Shown: positions 19,752-27,545 of the stretch, in pieces
Layout: each line of letters begins with the position of its first letter
Position numbering within the stretch: position 1 is the stretch's first letter
From: a virus
Length of the DNA: 36,626 bases
IMG/VR virus record: IMGVR_UViG_3300044701_000863
Coordinates: 1 to 36,626 of that record
Strand: one strand, 5' to 3'
Made by a program: the position numbers and the translations under genes
The notes under the pieces: model-generated
The model's input: only the letters and a program-made list of their open reading frames with translations
Database searches by the model: none
Told to the model about the DNA's origin: nothing

Positions 19752-21535
19752 TGGGCTTTTTTAGCGATTTAGAAGATTTTGCCAAAGGCATTATTACGAC
19801 TGTTGGCGGGATAGTTGACGACGTAGCGTCAGCAATTGCGCGACCGCTTGGCGTTCACCCTGACGTAGTTAAAGTTGCTGCCGCCGCGTTGGGGATGTAT
19901 TACCAAGCGGGAGGTTTTGCTAATGCGGCAGGGGAAGCGGTGTCCGAGGCGGCAGCCGCTGACTTGGTTGCGGCTCACGGTGCAGAGGCGCTTGCGGTTA
20001 TGGGGGACGCTTCCGCAGCCGCCGAGCTTGCTGCTGCTACAGGCACCGCGCTGCCCTATGGCATAGACCCAGCGATGCTTGCGTCGCAGTTGGCCGCTGA
20101 AGGCAGCATAGCATCTGCGGCGCACATTGCATCTACCGCAGGCGTTTCTACCGCGCCGATTGTTGACTCTTTGATTGCAAGTGGTCAGTACGACGCCGCA
20201 GTTCAATTGACGATGGCTACTAACCCAATGGAACTTGGGTTTGTAAACCAAAACATTGGCTTGGCAAAAACGGCGGCTGAAGCCGCCACTGCGTTTCCAG
20301 TCGCTACATCGCCGCTGGCGGCGCCGTCAGCGTTGGCTGGCGATACATTAGGGGCGTCTCTTTCAGGATTAACTTCTGAACAAATTGCAGCAGCTACGTC
20401 AGCGAACGCGCTTGCACCTGGGGCTGCTGCAACTGGCGCGGGCGTGGCTAACGCACTTAGCCCCGAGGCGTTAGCGGCTTACGATGCGTCCGTGGGCTTG
20501 ACGGCTGGCGGCACCCCCGCGACGCTCACCCCAGAGGCGTTAGCCGCGTATGACGCCTCTGTAGGTTTGACTGCCGGAACTGGTGCTGGTGCTGGTGCTG
20601 GTGCTGGGGCCGCTGGTGCTGGGGCCGCTGGTGCTGGGGCCGCTGGTGCTGGGGCCGCTGGTGCTGGGGCCGCTGGTGCTGGGGCCGCTGTTTCGGGCGC
20701 TAACGCATTGGCTGACATGGTATCCCCCGGCGAGGGCATTGATGCTTCAATAGGAGAGGCGTATACCGACCTTGGAATAGGAACTGCTGGTTTGGGCGCC
20801 GGCGCATTCGACACCCTTGCCAAGTTTGCCAAGGACTACGGCGTACCGTTGTCGGCGCTCATCAGCGGCATCACCGGCTCTCAGGCCGCGCAGTCAGCCG
20901 CTGACACGCAGGCGCAGTCAGCGCGAGAGGCGCGCGATCTTGCAAAGCAGATCTACGAAAAGCAGGTCTCGCTGCAAGAGCCGTTCCGCACGGCAGGCAT
21001 CACCGCACAGAACCAACTGCTGACGCTCTTGGGCCTGCAGGGTGGCACGCAAGGCGCTGAGTTTGGCAGGTACGCACGCCCGTTTGGTATGCAAGACTTC
21101 CAGGCCGACCCCGGCTACGCGTTCCGGATGTCAGAGGGCATGAAGGCGCTCGAGGCCAGCCGCGCGGCGCAACGGGGCGGCTCTACGGGTCTGTTGTCAG
21201 GCGCTACCGGCAAAGCTCTTCAACGCTACGGCCAAGACCTTGCCTCACAAGAGTATGGCAACGCCTTTAATCGTTACCAGACCGAGCGCGTTAACCGTCT
21301 GCAGCCCCTTGGCGCTCTGATGGGCACTGGCCAAGCTGCAGCATCAAACCAAGGCGCGGCCGCTGGCCAGTACGGCACGACTGCGGGTGGGCTGACAACC
21401 GACATTGGCGCAGTGACCGCAGGGGGACAACTTGGCGCGGCTCGCGCAATCAGTAACGCACTCAGCGCGTACGGCAATTACATGGGCAATCAGAATTTGG
21501 CTCAGGCTATCCGCGAGTCTCAATACATTCGGTAA
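19751..21535 (+). CDS. Internal virion/DNA ejection protein (probable), 594 aa
   Basis: The protein starts MGFFSDLEDFAKGIITTVGG in a TAATG overlap. It is extremely Ala/Gly-rich to residue about 340, contains a duplicated segment PEALAAYDASVGLTAG (two copies 23 residues apart, about 236-275) and a Gly-Ala repeat (about 276-314). The C-terminal third, QSAREARDLAKQIYEKQVSL, GRYARPFGMQDFQADPGYAF, RMSEGMKALEASRAAQRGGS, RYQTERVNRLQPLGALMGTG, is a pattern typical of internal proteins that pass into the cell with the DNA. With the next two genes it forms the trio expected of P22 ejection proteins gp7, gp20 and gp16. Which corresponds to which is not clear. Confidence 0.8.
   Translation: MGFFSDLEDFAKGIITTVGGIVDDVASAIARPLGVHPDVVKVAAAALGMYYQAGGFANAAGEAVSEAAAADLVAAHGAEALAVMGDASAAAELAAATGTALPYGIDPAMLASQLAAEGSIASAAHIASTAGVSTAPIVDSLIASGQYDAAVQLTMATNPMELGFVNQNIGLAKTAAEAATAFPVATSPLAAPSALAGDTLGASLSGLTSEQIAAATSANALAPGAAATGAGVANALSPEALAAYDASVGLTAGGTPATLTPEALAAYDASVGLTAGTGAGAGAGAGAAGAGAAGAGAAGAGAAGAGAAGAGAAVSGANALADMVSPGEGIDASIGEAYTDLGIGTAGLGAGAFDTLAKFAKDYGVPLSALISGITGSQAAQSAADTQAQSAREARDLAKQIYEKQVSLQEPFRTAGITAQNQLLTLLGLQGGTQGAEFGRYARPFGMQDFQADPGYAFRMSEGMKALEASRAAQRGGSTGLLSGATGKALQRYGQDLASQEYGNAFNRYQTERVNRLQPLGALMGTGQAAASNQGAAAGQYGTTAGGLTTDIGAVTAGGQLGAARAISNALSAYGNYMGNQNLAQAIRESQYIR
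20606..20689 (+). repeat. 15-bp tandem repeat encoding Gly-Ala units
   Basis: The unit GGGGCCGCTGGTGCT starts at 20606, 20621, 20636, 20651, 20666 and (partial) 20681, preceded by GGTGCT repeats from about 20580. Units look identical, so recent slippage or recombination is likely. The period is a multiple of three, so copy number changes only lengthen or shorten the AAGAG linker of the ejection protein. Confidence 0.9.
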
Positions 21536-21544
21536 GGTGTAAAC

Positions 21545-22795
21545 ATGGCCGTCAGACCAGAACTGTCGTTGAACGTCCCGACGTTTGAGCTGCCCAATCC
21601 CCTTGCGCAGATGGCGCAAGTCACGCAGATCCAGAACGCTCTGCAACAGCAGCGTATGGGCGACATCCAGATGCAGAACGCCCTGCGCGAGCAGCGGCGC
21701 AAAGCAGAAGAAGCGCGCCTCAAAGGTGTGATTAGCCAAGCAGACATCGTAGGGCGCGTGCTGGGCGCGGCTAAAGATCAAGATTCGTTTGACTTTGCAG
21801 TTAGAAAGCTGTCGGAGCAAGGTATCTTCAAGCCTGCCGACGTACAGTTTTTGGGGACGACGTACGACCCGGCTCGCGTTAAGCAGATTCTTGACACCAC
21901 CATGTCACAGAAAGATCGGCTCGAGGCAGCGTTTAAAGAACGCACGACAGTGGCTACTGAGACAAAAGCCCAAGCGGCTGCGTCACAAGCGCAGACGGCG
22001 GCACAAAAAGCGCAGCGCGACCGCGTGCCAATGTCCGTGCAAGAGTTTGAAGCGTTTAACCGCATGGCGCCAGACCAACAGGCGGCGTTTACGGCGTTCC
22101 GAGCCAGCCAACGCCCAACGACTACGATTACAAATGACCTTCGTCAAGAATCGGCGCTTGTTACAGCGCTGGGCAAAGAGCAGGCAGAGGCAATTGCCAA
22201 AGGGCGTGAGGGTGCGTCATCAGCGGCGAGTAACTTGGCGACCATTAACACCGGTCGCCAGTTGCTAAAGGAAGGGGTTATTACGGGCACCGGCGCAGAG
22301 TTCCTTGTGAACTTAAACCAAGCGCTCAAAACGGCGGGCATTGATTTTGGGTACGCCGACGCGGCGGCTAACTCGCAGGCATTCAGCGCTAACATGGCGC
22401 AAAGCGTCGGCCAGCTTATCAAACAGTTTGGTGCGGGTACGGGCCTGTCAAATGCTGACCGCGAATACGCTGAAAAAATGGCGGGCGGCAAAATCACGTT
22501 GGACGAAAAAGCTATCCGACGCATTCTTGACATCAACGAGCGCGCGTCTCGCAACGTCATCGCAACGCACAATAAGTTTGCTGATAAAGCAGGCAAAGCT
22601 GCCGAGGCATTTAAGGTAGAAGAACCAACATTTGAGCCGATAGATTTGCCTTCGTTGCCAGCAGCGCCGCGCAGCACAGTACCGCGTTTGCGCGGCTCAG
22701 CCCCTAGCGCCGCGCCCGTTCAGACACCTGCGCCAGCAACCGCGCCCGCTGCGGGCAGCGCTAAATTTATCGGGTTTGAGGAACAACAGCCGTAA
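21545..22795 (+). CDS. Internal virion protein, coiled-coil rich, 416 aa
   Basis: The ATG at 21545 follows GTAAGGTG. The N-terminal 65 residues (FELPNPLAQMAQVTQIQNAL then QQQRMGDIQMQNALREQRRK) are a Gln-rich coiled coil common in podovirus internal proteins. Further helices span residues 120-360 (QAAASQAQTAAQKAQRDRV, LINTGRQLLKEGVI-like region, REYAEKMAGGKITLDEKAIR). The C-terminus is Pro/Ala-rich. It is probably a capsid-internal ejection protein that helps the DNA cross the cell envelope. No enzymatic motif such as a transglycosylase is seen. Confidence 0.75.
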   Translation: MAVRPELSLNVPTFELPNPLAQMAQVTQIQNALQQQRMGDIQMQNALREQRRKAEEARLKGVISQADIVGRVLGAAKDQDSFDFAVRKLSEQGIFKPADVQFLGTTYDPARVKQILDTTMSQKDRLEAAFKERTTVATETKAQAAASQAQTAAQKAQRDRVPMSVQEFEAFNRMAPDQQAAFTAFRASQRPTTTITNDLRQESALVTALGKEQAEAIAKGREGASSAASNLATINTGRQLLKEGVITGTGAEFLVNLNQALKTAGIDFGYADAAANSQAFSANMAQSVGQLIKQFGAGTGLSNADREYAEKMAGGKITLDEKAIRRILDINERASRNVIATHNKFADKAGKAAEAFKVEEPTFEPIDLPSLPAAPRSTVPRLRGSAPSAAPVQTPAPATAPAAGSAKFIGFEEQQP

Positions 22796-22806
22796 GGAAT
22801 GCCGCT

Positions 22807-24693
22807 ATGCCAGTCGCACGGTTTGAATTGCCTGACGGCCGCATTGCTCGGTTTGAAGTGCCAGAAGGCACGACACCCGAACAAGCGCAAAAGTTGATTG
22901 AAGCGCAACTGCCGTCTTTGATGGCTGCTCCCGCAACAGCGGAGGCAGCAGCGCCTGCCGCTGAAGCGACTTCAGCAGCGCGGCGTACTTATGCTGCGAC
23001 AGAAGTGCCGCTGGCTGCGGCTAAAAATTTGCCGGCTAGCGCAAAACAATTTGCCACTGGGCTGTATGAGGCAGTTACGCAACCGGTTCAAACTGCAAAA
23101 GCAGTCATGGACGTCGGCGCTGGCGCGCTTCGCGCTGTCATGCCTGAATCAGTCCGCGCGTTTATAGATAGATTTGACGCTAACCCCGCCGCTACCCAGC
23201 AAGCTATGGACATGGCAAATGCTGTAGGCGGCATGTACAAAGATCGCTATGGCTCCTACGAAAGCATTAAACGTACGTTAGCTGAAGACCCTGTAGGAGC
23301 CGCCGCTGATTTGTCTACGCTGTTAACCGGCGGCGCGGGTGTTGCACGGACCGGAGCGGGGATTAGCCAACGAGCGCTAGGTGCAGGCGCAGGTGTGGCT
23401 CAACGTATGCAAGCACCTGCTGTGGCAAATGCTTTAGCTGCAACAGGCGCAAACGTAGGCGCGCAAGCATCTCAAATTGCAAACGCGTTAACTACCGCCG
23501 CGACGGCTACTAATCCACTGTCAGCGGTCACTGTCCCGGCGCAAGCGGCGCTTGGCGGGGTGCGACAAGTATTTCCAAGCTCGCTTACGGCAAAACAACA
23601 GCAGAATCTACCGCGTGATACGACGCTAGCGGCGGGGCAAGCAGAAGGCTATGTCGTGCCGCCTGGTAGTGTTGATCCTGTTTCTGGCCGTTTTGTGATG
23701 GCAGAACGAATTGCCGGCAAAACGATGCTTGAACAGATGATGTCGGCTAAGAACCAAGAAACAACCAACAAGTTGGCGCGGCGTGCGGTTGGGCTACCCG
23801 AAGACGCACCGTTGACGTCCGAAGCATTGCAAGGTGTCCGTAAGTATGAATTTGCCAAAGGCTATGAGCCAATCAAACGGCTAGGTAACATATCTATTGA
23901 TAATAACTACATTAACGATTTGATAGGTATTGAGCAAAAATTTAAGGGCGCTGCTAATTCATTTCCGCAGGCTGTCCCTGATCCGGTGGCCAAACTTGTC
24001 AATTCATATCTAGTGCAAAAATTTGACGCCCGGGATGCTATCGAAATTGTGCAAAAGTTGCGAAACGATGCGTCTGCCAGCTTTAGAAAAGGCGACAACG
24101 ACAGTGGATTCGCGCAAAGAGAAATTGCTAAGTCTTTGGAAAATCAAATTGAACGAAGCATTTTTAACAGCGGCGTAGTAAACGCATCTGAAATGCTGGA
24201 TGACTTTCGCGCCGCTCGGCAACGAATGGCTATCAGCCATACAATTGAAGATGCGTTGCGCGAAGGCACTGGAAACGTTAGTGCTCAAAAACTTGCCAGC
24301 CGACTGCAATCTGGCAAGTATTTGTCCGGCGACTTGAAGACCGCCGCAGAATTTGCAAGCGCGTTTCCACGCGTCACGCAAATGCCGCAACAGTTTGGCA
24401 CGCCCAGTTCCGGCGCGATGCTGGGCACAACTGGCGCCATAGGCGCGGGGCTTGGTGCGCTAGCAGGCGGCGCACCTGGCGCGGCGATTGGAGCACAAGC
24501 GGGGGCAATGGCGCCGAACATGATTGCAGCCACCATGCGCCGGTATCTTATGTCCGGCATGGCGCAACGAGCGGCGCAACCGCAATACGACCCGCTTGCC
24601 GAACGATTGATAAGTGATATTGCGGCGCGTAATGCGTTGCTTACGCAACAAGCCGGTCAAATGGTGCCGGTAGATAACGCCCTTGCGAGGTAA
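22807..24693 (+). CDS. Internal virion/ejection protein, 628 aa
   Basis: The protein starts MPVARFELPDGRIARFEVPE then GTTPEQAQKLIEAQLP, a small beta-alpha domain (residues 1-35) that opens many phage internal proteins. An Ala-rich linker and a long helical body follow, with Gly/Ala-rich membrane-active-looking stretches near the end (about residues 535-580: MLGTTGAIGAGLGALAGGAP and following). That segment could insert into or cross the host inner membrane during DNA delivery, as proposed for P22 gp16-type proteins; this is inference. It is the last gene before the lysis cassette; the next ATG lies three bases after its TAA. Confidence 0.76.
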   Translation: MPVARFELPDGRIARFEVPEGTTPEQAQKLIEAQLPSLMAAPATAEAAAPAAEATSAARRTYAATEVPLAAAKNLPASAKQFATGLYEAVTQPVQTAKAVMDVGAGALRAVMPESVRAFIDRFDANPAATQQAMDMANAVGGMYKDRYGSYESIKRTLAEDPVGAAADLSTLLTGGAGVARTGAGISQRALGAGAGVAQRMQAPAVANALAATGANVGAQASQIANALTTAATATNPLSAVTVPAQAALGGVRQVFPSSLTAKQQQNLPRDTTLAAGQAEGYVVPPGSVDPVSGRFVMAERIAGKTMLEQMMSAKNQETTNKLARRAVGLPEDAPLTSEALQGVRKYEFAKGYEPIKRLGNISIDNNYINDLIGIEQKFKGAANSFPQAVPDPVAKLVNSYLVQKFDARDAIEIVQKLRNDASASFRKGDNDSGFAQREIAKSLENQIERSIFNSGVVNASEMLDDFRAARQRMAISHTIEDALREGTGNVSAQKLASRLQSGKYLSGDLKTAAEFASAFPRVTQMPQQFGTPSSGAMLGTTGAIGAGLGALAGGAPGAAIGAQAGAMAPNMIAATMRRYLMSGMAQRAAQPQYDPLAERLISDIAARNALLTQQAGQMVPVDNALAR

Positions 24694-24696
24694 TGA

Positions 24697-24864
24697 ATGG
24701 CAACCGCTAACGAACTGGAGGGTCGCTTGAACACGCATGAAGCTGTCTGTGCGGAGCGCTGGACTGAGACGATTCTGCGCATCAAGCGGCTGGAGCATAT
24801 CTTGATTGGCGCGGCGGGGGCGATTATCCTGCTGCTCTTGGGGATCGTCTTAAAGGTTCACTGA
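24697..24864 (+). CDS. XhlA-like small lysis/holin-associated membrane protein
   Basis: The 55-residue gene starts at ATG 24697 and its TGA overlaps the next ATG (TGATG). Residues 1-35 form an amphipathic charged helix (NELEGRLNTHEAVCAERWTE, then TILRIKRLEH), followed by one transmembrane helix (about 35-52, ILIGAAGAIILLLLGIVL) and a short VKVH-type end. This layout matches small XhlA-like proteins that work with holins in lysis. It opens a chain of five overlapping genes ending in the endolysin. Confidence 0.75.
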   Translation: MATANELEGRLNTHEAVCAERWTETILRIKRLEHILIGAAGAIILLLLGIVLKVH

Positions 24865-25370
24865 TGCTTGACCCAATCAGTCTGTTGGCGACTGCTACCG
24901 CTGTCTTTAACGGACTGAAGAAGGCGGTCGAGCTGGGCCGTGAGGCCGAAGACATTTTCGGCCAGCTAGGGAAATGGGCGTCTGCGGTCAGTGATCTACA
25001 AGAGTGGATGAGCGGGGCGCAAGCTAAGCCCCCTCTCTTTGGCCGGATCGTATTTGCTAAATCTGCCACCGCCGAAGCGTTTGATGAGTATGCGGCGCAG
25101 GTAAAAATCCGAGAGATGGAGAAGACTCTCTATAACTGGTTTCATTATGGGCCATTGCAGCATCTAGGTAGAGATGGGTACATTGAGTTCACCCATATGC
25201 GGCGGCGCATCAAAGAGCAGCGCGAAAAGATGATTTACGAACAGATTAGACGCAGGAAGAGGTTCATCAAGAATACGTCGGATGCTATCTTTATCTCTGT
25301 CGTAGTGGGCATGGGATCAATCATCATGTTCCATATTGTCATGTTCATCGTGGACCGGTGGCCGAAATGA
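24864..25370 (+). CDS. C-terminally anchored membrane protein of the lysis cassette, 168 aa
   Basis: The 168-residue product begins MLDPISLLATATAVFNGLKK then AVELGREAEDIFGQLGKW, a helical segment recurrent in uncultured phage proteins. Basic helices follow (MRRRIKEQREKMIYEQIRRR, about 110-130), then a single transmembrane helix near the end (about 142-163, AIFISVVVGMGSIIMFHIVM). It looks like a tail-anchored inner-membrane protein facing the cytoplasm. Position between XhlA-like and holin-like genes implies a role in lysis, but there is no recognised spanin motif (no signal peptide or lipobox). Start and stop both overlap neighbours by 1 and 4 bases. Confidence 0.75.
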   Translation: MLDPISLLATATAVFNGLKKAVELGREAEDIFGQLGKWASAVSDLQEWMSGAQAKPPLFGRIVFAKSATAEAFDEYAAQVKIREMEKTLYNWFHYGPLQHLGRDGYIEFTHMRRRIKEQREKMIYEQIRRRKRFIKNTSDAIFISVVVGMGSIIMFHIVMFIVDRWPK

Positions 25371-25441
25371 ACTACATCTTTGGCATCATCGTCCTGCTCA
25401 TGGCCGTATTGATGTTAGCCCTTGCGGAGGTTAGTTACTGA
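25367..25441 (+). CDS. 24-residue membrane peptide in lysis cassette
   Basis: This tiny gene starts at an ATGA overlap with the 168-residue gene and ends in a TGATG overlap with the holin gene, leaving no non-coding base. Its product MNYIFGIIVLLMAVLMLALA plus EVSY is one hydrophobic helix with an acidic end. The exact double overlap argues strongly that it is translated. It could be a mini-holin, a holin regulator or an assembly partner for neighbouring membrane proteins. Confidence 0.7.
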   Translation: MNYIFGIIVLLMAVLMLALAEVSY

Positions 25442-25926
25442 TGCTTCCCATCGTCGCTGGTATCGTATCTACCTTGATCCAGAACAACCTGCCCAAAGTC
25501 GCGCAAGCGGTCGTGGACAAGGGGCTTGATTACGTCCAAGAAAAGACGGGTGTAGAACTCAAGCCCGACATGAACGCCGAAGACATCACGCGCCTGCGCG
25601 AGCGGGCGATGCAGCATGAAGAGTTCATGGTCGAGCAGGCGAACAAGAACACCGCTGACGCCCGCGCCATGCAGATCGCTGCGCTCATCAACGGCAACGC
25701 CATCAGCCGGTCGTTCGTCTACGTGCTGGCGACCTTCTGGTCGTTTGTCGCAGCGGGCTACATCTTCCTGATTACGATGGTGAAGATCCCGACCGACAAC
25801 GTGCGCTTTGCCGACACGGTGCTGGGCTTCATCTTGGCCACGGTCGTCGCCACCATCCTCAACTTCTTCTTTGGCTCGAGCGCTGGGTCCAAGGCCAAGC
25901 AAGACACCATCGAGAGCAAGAAATGA
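25441..25926 (+). CDS. Holin-like membrane protein
   Basis: The 161-residue product has a helical N-terminus (MLPIVAGIVSTLIQNNLPKV) that may be membrane-associated, a charged middle (EDITRLRERAMQHEEFMVEQ) and two clear transmembrane helices at about 90-112 (SFVYVLATFWSFVAAGYIFL) and 126-146 (LGFILATVVATILNFFFG), followed by SSAGSKAKQDTIES. This matches phage/gene-transfer-agent holins of the three-TM type. It would form the inner-membrane lesion releasing the GH108 endolysin, whose start overlaps its stop (ATGA). Confidence 0.82.
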   Translation: MLPIVAGIVSTLIQNNLPKVAQAVVDKGLDYVQEKTGVELKPDMNAEDITRLRERAMQHEEFMVEQANKNTADARAMQIAALINGNAISRSFVYVLATFWSFVAAGYIFLITMVKIPTDNVRFADTVLGFILATVVATILNFFFGSSAGSKAKQDTIESKK

Positions 25927-26441
25927 AAGAGAACTGGGACGCCGCGCTAGCTGCTGTGCTGCATCACGAGGGCGGTTATGTTCATCACCCGCTCGACCCT
26001 GGCGGCATCACCAACCTCGGCTGCACCAAGACAACCTGGGAGCGCTGGTGCGGGCGCCCGGTGGACGAGGGCGAGATGCGGGCGCTGACGCCCGCTGACG
26101 TGGCGCCGCTCTACAGGGAACGATACTGGGACAAGGTGAAAGCCGACGAGCTGCCGGCGGGCGTGGATTACGTCGTCTTTGATACGGCCATCAACTCAGG
26201 CCCAGGCCGCGCGGTCAAGCTCTTGCAAGAAGCCATCGGTGCCACGCCGGACGGCGCGATCGGGCCGCTTACGCTGCGGGCGATCGCGGCCATGCCGGCG
26301 GCAGAGGTCATCAACAAGTTCCAAGACAATCGTCTGGTCTATCTTCAGACGCTACCCACTTGGCCCACGTTCGGTCGGGGTTGGGCACGTCGCGTAGAGG
26401 AAGGTCGAACTGCGGCGTTACAGATGTGTCAATCAGCTTAG
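25923..26441 (+). CDS. Endolysin, GH108 lysozyme with peptidoglycan-binding domain
   Basis: The 172-residue enzyme degrades peptidoglycan at lysis. The N-terminal GH108 domain (about 1-90) shows AVLHHEGGYVHHPLDPGGIT with the catalytic Glu in HEGGY (E16), NLGCTKTTWERW and YRERYWDKVKADELPAGVDY. A PG_binding_3-like domain follows (about 85-165): VVFDTAINSGPGRAVKLLQE, DGAIGPLTL and LVYLQTLPTWPTFGRGWARR. There is no signal peptide or SAR segment, so it needs a holin. Its last 131 bases overlap the convergent DUF3310 gene on the other strand, and no terminator separates them. Confidence 0.95.
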   Translation: MKENWDAALAAVLHHEGGYVHHPLDPGGITNLGCTKTTWERWCGRPVDEGEMRALTPADVAPLYRERYWDKVKADELPAGVDYVVFDTAINSGPGRAVKLLQEAIGATPDGAIGPLTLRAIAAMPAAEVINKFQDNRLVYLQTLPTWPTFGRGWARRVEEGRTAALQMCQSA

Positions 26442-26631
26442 CGATGTACCACTGAGCCTTCCGCAGATCCTCGACGCCGTTCTTCTGCTTCCAGCGCCAC
26501 AGGTACTTGATGGCGTTGGCCGTACAGACCGCATCCAAGCCTTCCAGTCCTGCGGTCGCTGACGCCAGCGCGTCGATGCACTCCACGCCGCCGCGTGTGT
26601 AGTGCGGTGGGTGGTTCACCATGTCTACCAT
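26311..26631 (-). CDS. DUF3310 family protein, 106 aa
   Basis: The last gene of the leftward early operon; ATG 26631 follows GGAG at good spacing. MVNHPPHYTRGGVECIDALA, then ANAIKYLWRWKQKNGVEDLR and KAQWYIAKLID are the clear DUF3310 pattern (sometimes labelled a putative nucleotide kinase; no Walker motif is visible). These small phage proteins are probably linked to nucleotide metabolism, but the function is unproven. The family core ends around residue 68; the remaining 38 residues are encoded opposite the endolysin 3' end and may be a poorly constrained tail. Confidence 0.88.
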   Translation of the reverse strand: MVDMVNHPPHYTRGGVECIDALASATAGLEGLDAVCTANAIKYLWRWKQKNGVEDLRKAQWYIAKLIDTSVTPQFDLPLRDVPNPDRTWAKWVASEDRPDDCLGTC

Positions 26632-26646
26632 TTCGCTTCTCCAAGT

Positions 26647-26937
26647 TCAGTCGTCATATCCGCGTGCGTGCGGGTACGAGTTGACCATCGGTCGGTTGTA
26701 GGTGGCTCGCGGTGGGGTAGGCTCGGGTTCGACGGGAGCGGCCACCGTGGGAACGGCCATGCGACAGATGTGCCAGGTGCGCTGCTGGGTGCGCATGACT
26801 TTGCCTGCTTGTTCAAGTTCATTGAGTGCCTTTTGTACTGCGGATTTGCTTAACATGAAATAGTCGGCAATCTGCTTGACGGTGACCGGGCGCTTCCGGT
26901 CAAACAGATACCGTTCAACCTTGCTTATCGCTGTCAT
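26647..26937 (-). CDS. Winged-helix DNA-binding protein, 96 aa
   Basis: I start at ATG 26937 because of GAGG seven bases upstream; an earlier start at 26961 lies inside the previous gene. Residues 1-62 form a compact winged-helix: TAISKVERYLFDRKRPVTVK then QIADYFMLSKSAVQKALNEL and EQAGKVMRTQQRTWHIC, with a clear HTH and wing. A Pro-rich tail follows. It may control early/middle transcription, for instance at 29912-29923 or the 2325-2382 sites; that is inference. It overlaps the previous gene end by 23 bases. Confidence 0.75.
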   Translation of the reverse strand: MTAISKVERYLFDRKRPVTVKQIADYFMLSKSAVQKALNELEQAGKVMRTQQRTWHICRMAVPTVAAPVEPEPTPPRATYNRPMVNSYPHARGYDD

Positions 26938-27103
26938 TCCGGTCCTCGCTCTGAATGCCAATCTGGTGCCGCAGCAGCCGCGCCTCGACCACAGTCGCCG
27001 CGCAGATGTCGCGTGCGCGGGTCATGTCGTTCTCCATGATGGCTTGCCAAATCTCGTCCACCATGCGCTTTAAGTTCAAGTAGCCTTCGCTGTAATCAAC
27101 CAC
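26915..27103 (-). CDS. Small helical early protein, GTG start, 62 aa
   Basis: The best start is GTG at 27103, with GGAGG six bases upstream; the longer frame to 27154 has no such site. The 62-residue product (VVDYSEGYLNLKRMVDEIWQ, then AIMENDMTRARDICAATVVE and ARLLRHQIGIQSED) is predicted helical, with an acidic C-terminus. Similar small proteins with a MEN-x-RARDICA-type segment occur in phage early regions, but function is unknown. Its start lies eight bases inside the preceding gene. Confidence 0.68.
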   Translation of the reverse strand: MVDYSEGYLNLKRMVDEIWQAIMENDMTRARDICAATVVEARLLRHQIGIQSEDRNDSDKQG

Positions 27104-27224
27104 GTCCGACCTCCGAAATGCGTGTGGGTTGTTGGGCGCGCGCCCACTTCTCATGGTACTCCGGCAGTTCAGACGGCGGCACCCAGCCGTACCGGCGCCA
27201 CGTCTTCTGCACGTCAGTGGCCAC
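27096..27224 (-). CDS. Small early protein, 42 aa
   Basis: The frame is open from 27365, but its first half is the shadow of the 27227-27418 gene. A GTG at 27224, three bases after that gene's stop, gives a 42-residue product, (V)ATDVQKTWRRYGWVPPSEL then PEYHEKWARAQQPTR. The TxxxWRRxGWxPPSE motif is one I have seen in small phage early proteins, which supports the reading. The ribosome site is weak (AGG close to the GTG), so translation may depend on coupling. Confidence 0.55.
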   Translation of the reverse strand: MATDVQKTWRRYGWVPPSELPEYHEKWARAQQPTRISEVGRG

Positions 27225-27226
27225 GC

Positions 27227-27418
27227 CTACGGCGTAGATCGCGTCGCGCGTTTCAAAAGATCCAGCCTCTCGCGGGTAGTGCGTAATGCTGCCACCCGCA
27301 TGTGCATGCGCTCGATCAGCGACACGCGCCGTTGCCCGTTCAGTTCCGCTTCGATCAGGTTCCATAGTTCCTCCTCAGTGAGTGTGTTAAGCCTTCGTTG
27401 TAGCTCGCGCCAATTCAA
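27227..27418 (-). CDS. Small helical early protein, TTG start, 63 aa
   Basis: The conserved-looking part, LNTLTEEELWNLIEAELNGQ then RRVSLIERMHMRVAALRTTR and ERLDLLKRAT, is a helical phage protein type with a typical RMHxRxxxLRTxRER end. I place the start at TTG 27418 with GGAG seven bases before it; no ATG suits. It overlaps the upstream coiled-coil gene by 32 bases in another frame. Its function is unknown; the basic C-terminus could bind nucleic acid. Confidence 0.7.
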   Translation of the reverse strand: MNWRELQRRLNTLTEEELWNLIEAELNGQRRVSLIERMHMRVAALRTTRERLDLLKRATRSTP

Positions 27419-27545
27419 TTTTCTTCTCCAAGTTTGCAACCTCCGCAAGCACCCGGTTAAGCGCGCGTTGGGCGGCGTTGAACTCCCGCTGCCGTATGCG
27501 CGCCTCTGACCGGGCGGCCTTTAACTTCTCATTCCATCGGTTCAC
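27387..27545 (-). CDS. Small coiled-coil protein, 52 aa
   Basis: This gene starts at a GTG overlapping the helicase stop (GTGA) and ends at TAA 27387. The 52-residue product, MNRWNEKLKAARSEARIRQR then EFNAAQRALNRVLAEVANLE and KKIELARATTKA, has a continuous hydrophobic heptad-like pattern, so it should be a single coiled coil. The exact GTGA overlap, the consistent helical composition and the tight packing of the operon support it. Function unknown; it may oligomerise or accompany the helicase. Confidence 0.62.
   Translation of the reverse strand: MNRWNEKLKAARSEARIRQREFNAAQRALNRVLAEVANLEKKIELARATTKA

Noticed and set aside
20580-20690. Regular repeats as a CRISPR array
   Set aside because: The 15-bp units are contiguous with no spacers and are in frame within the ejection protein gene.
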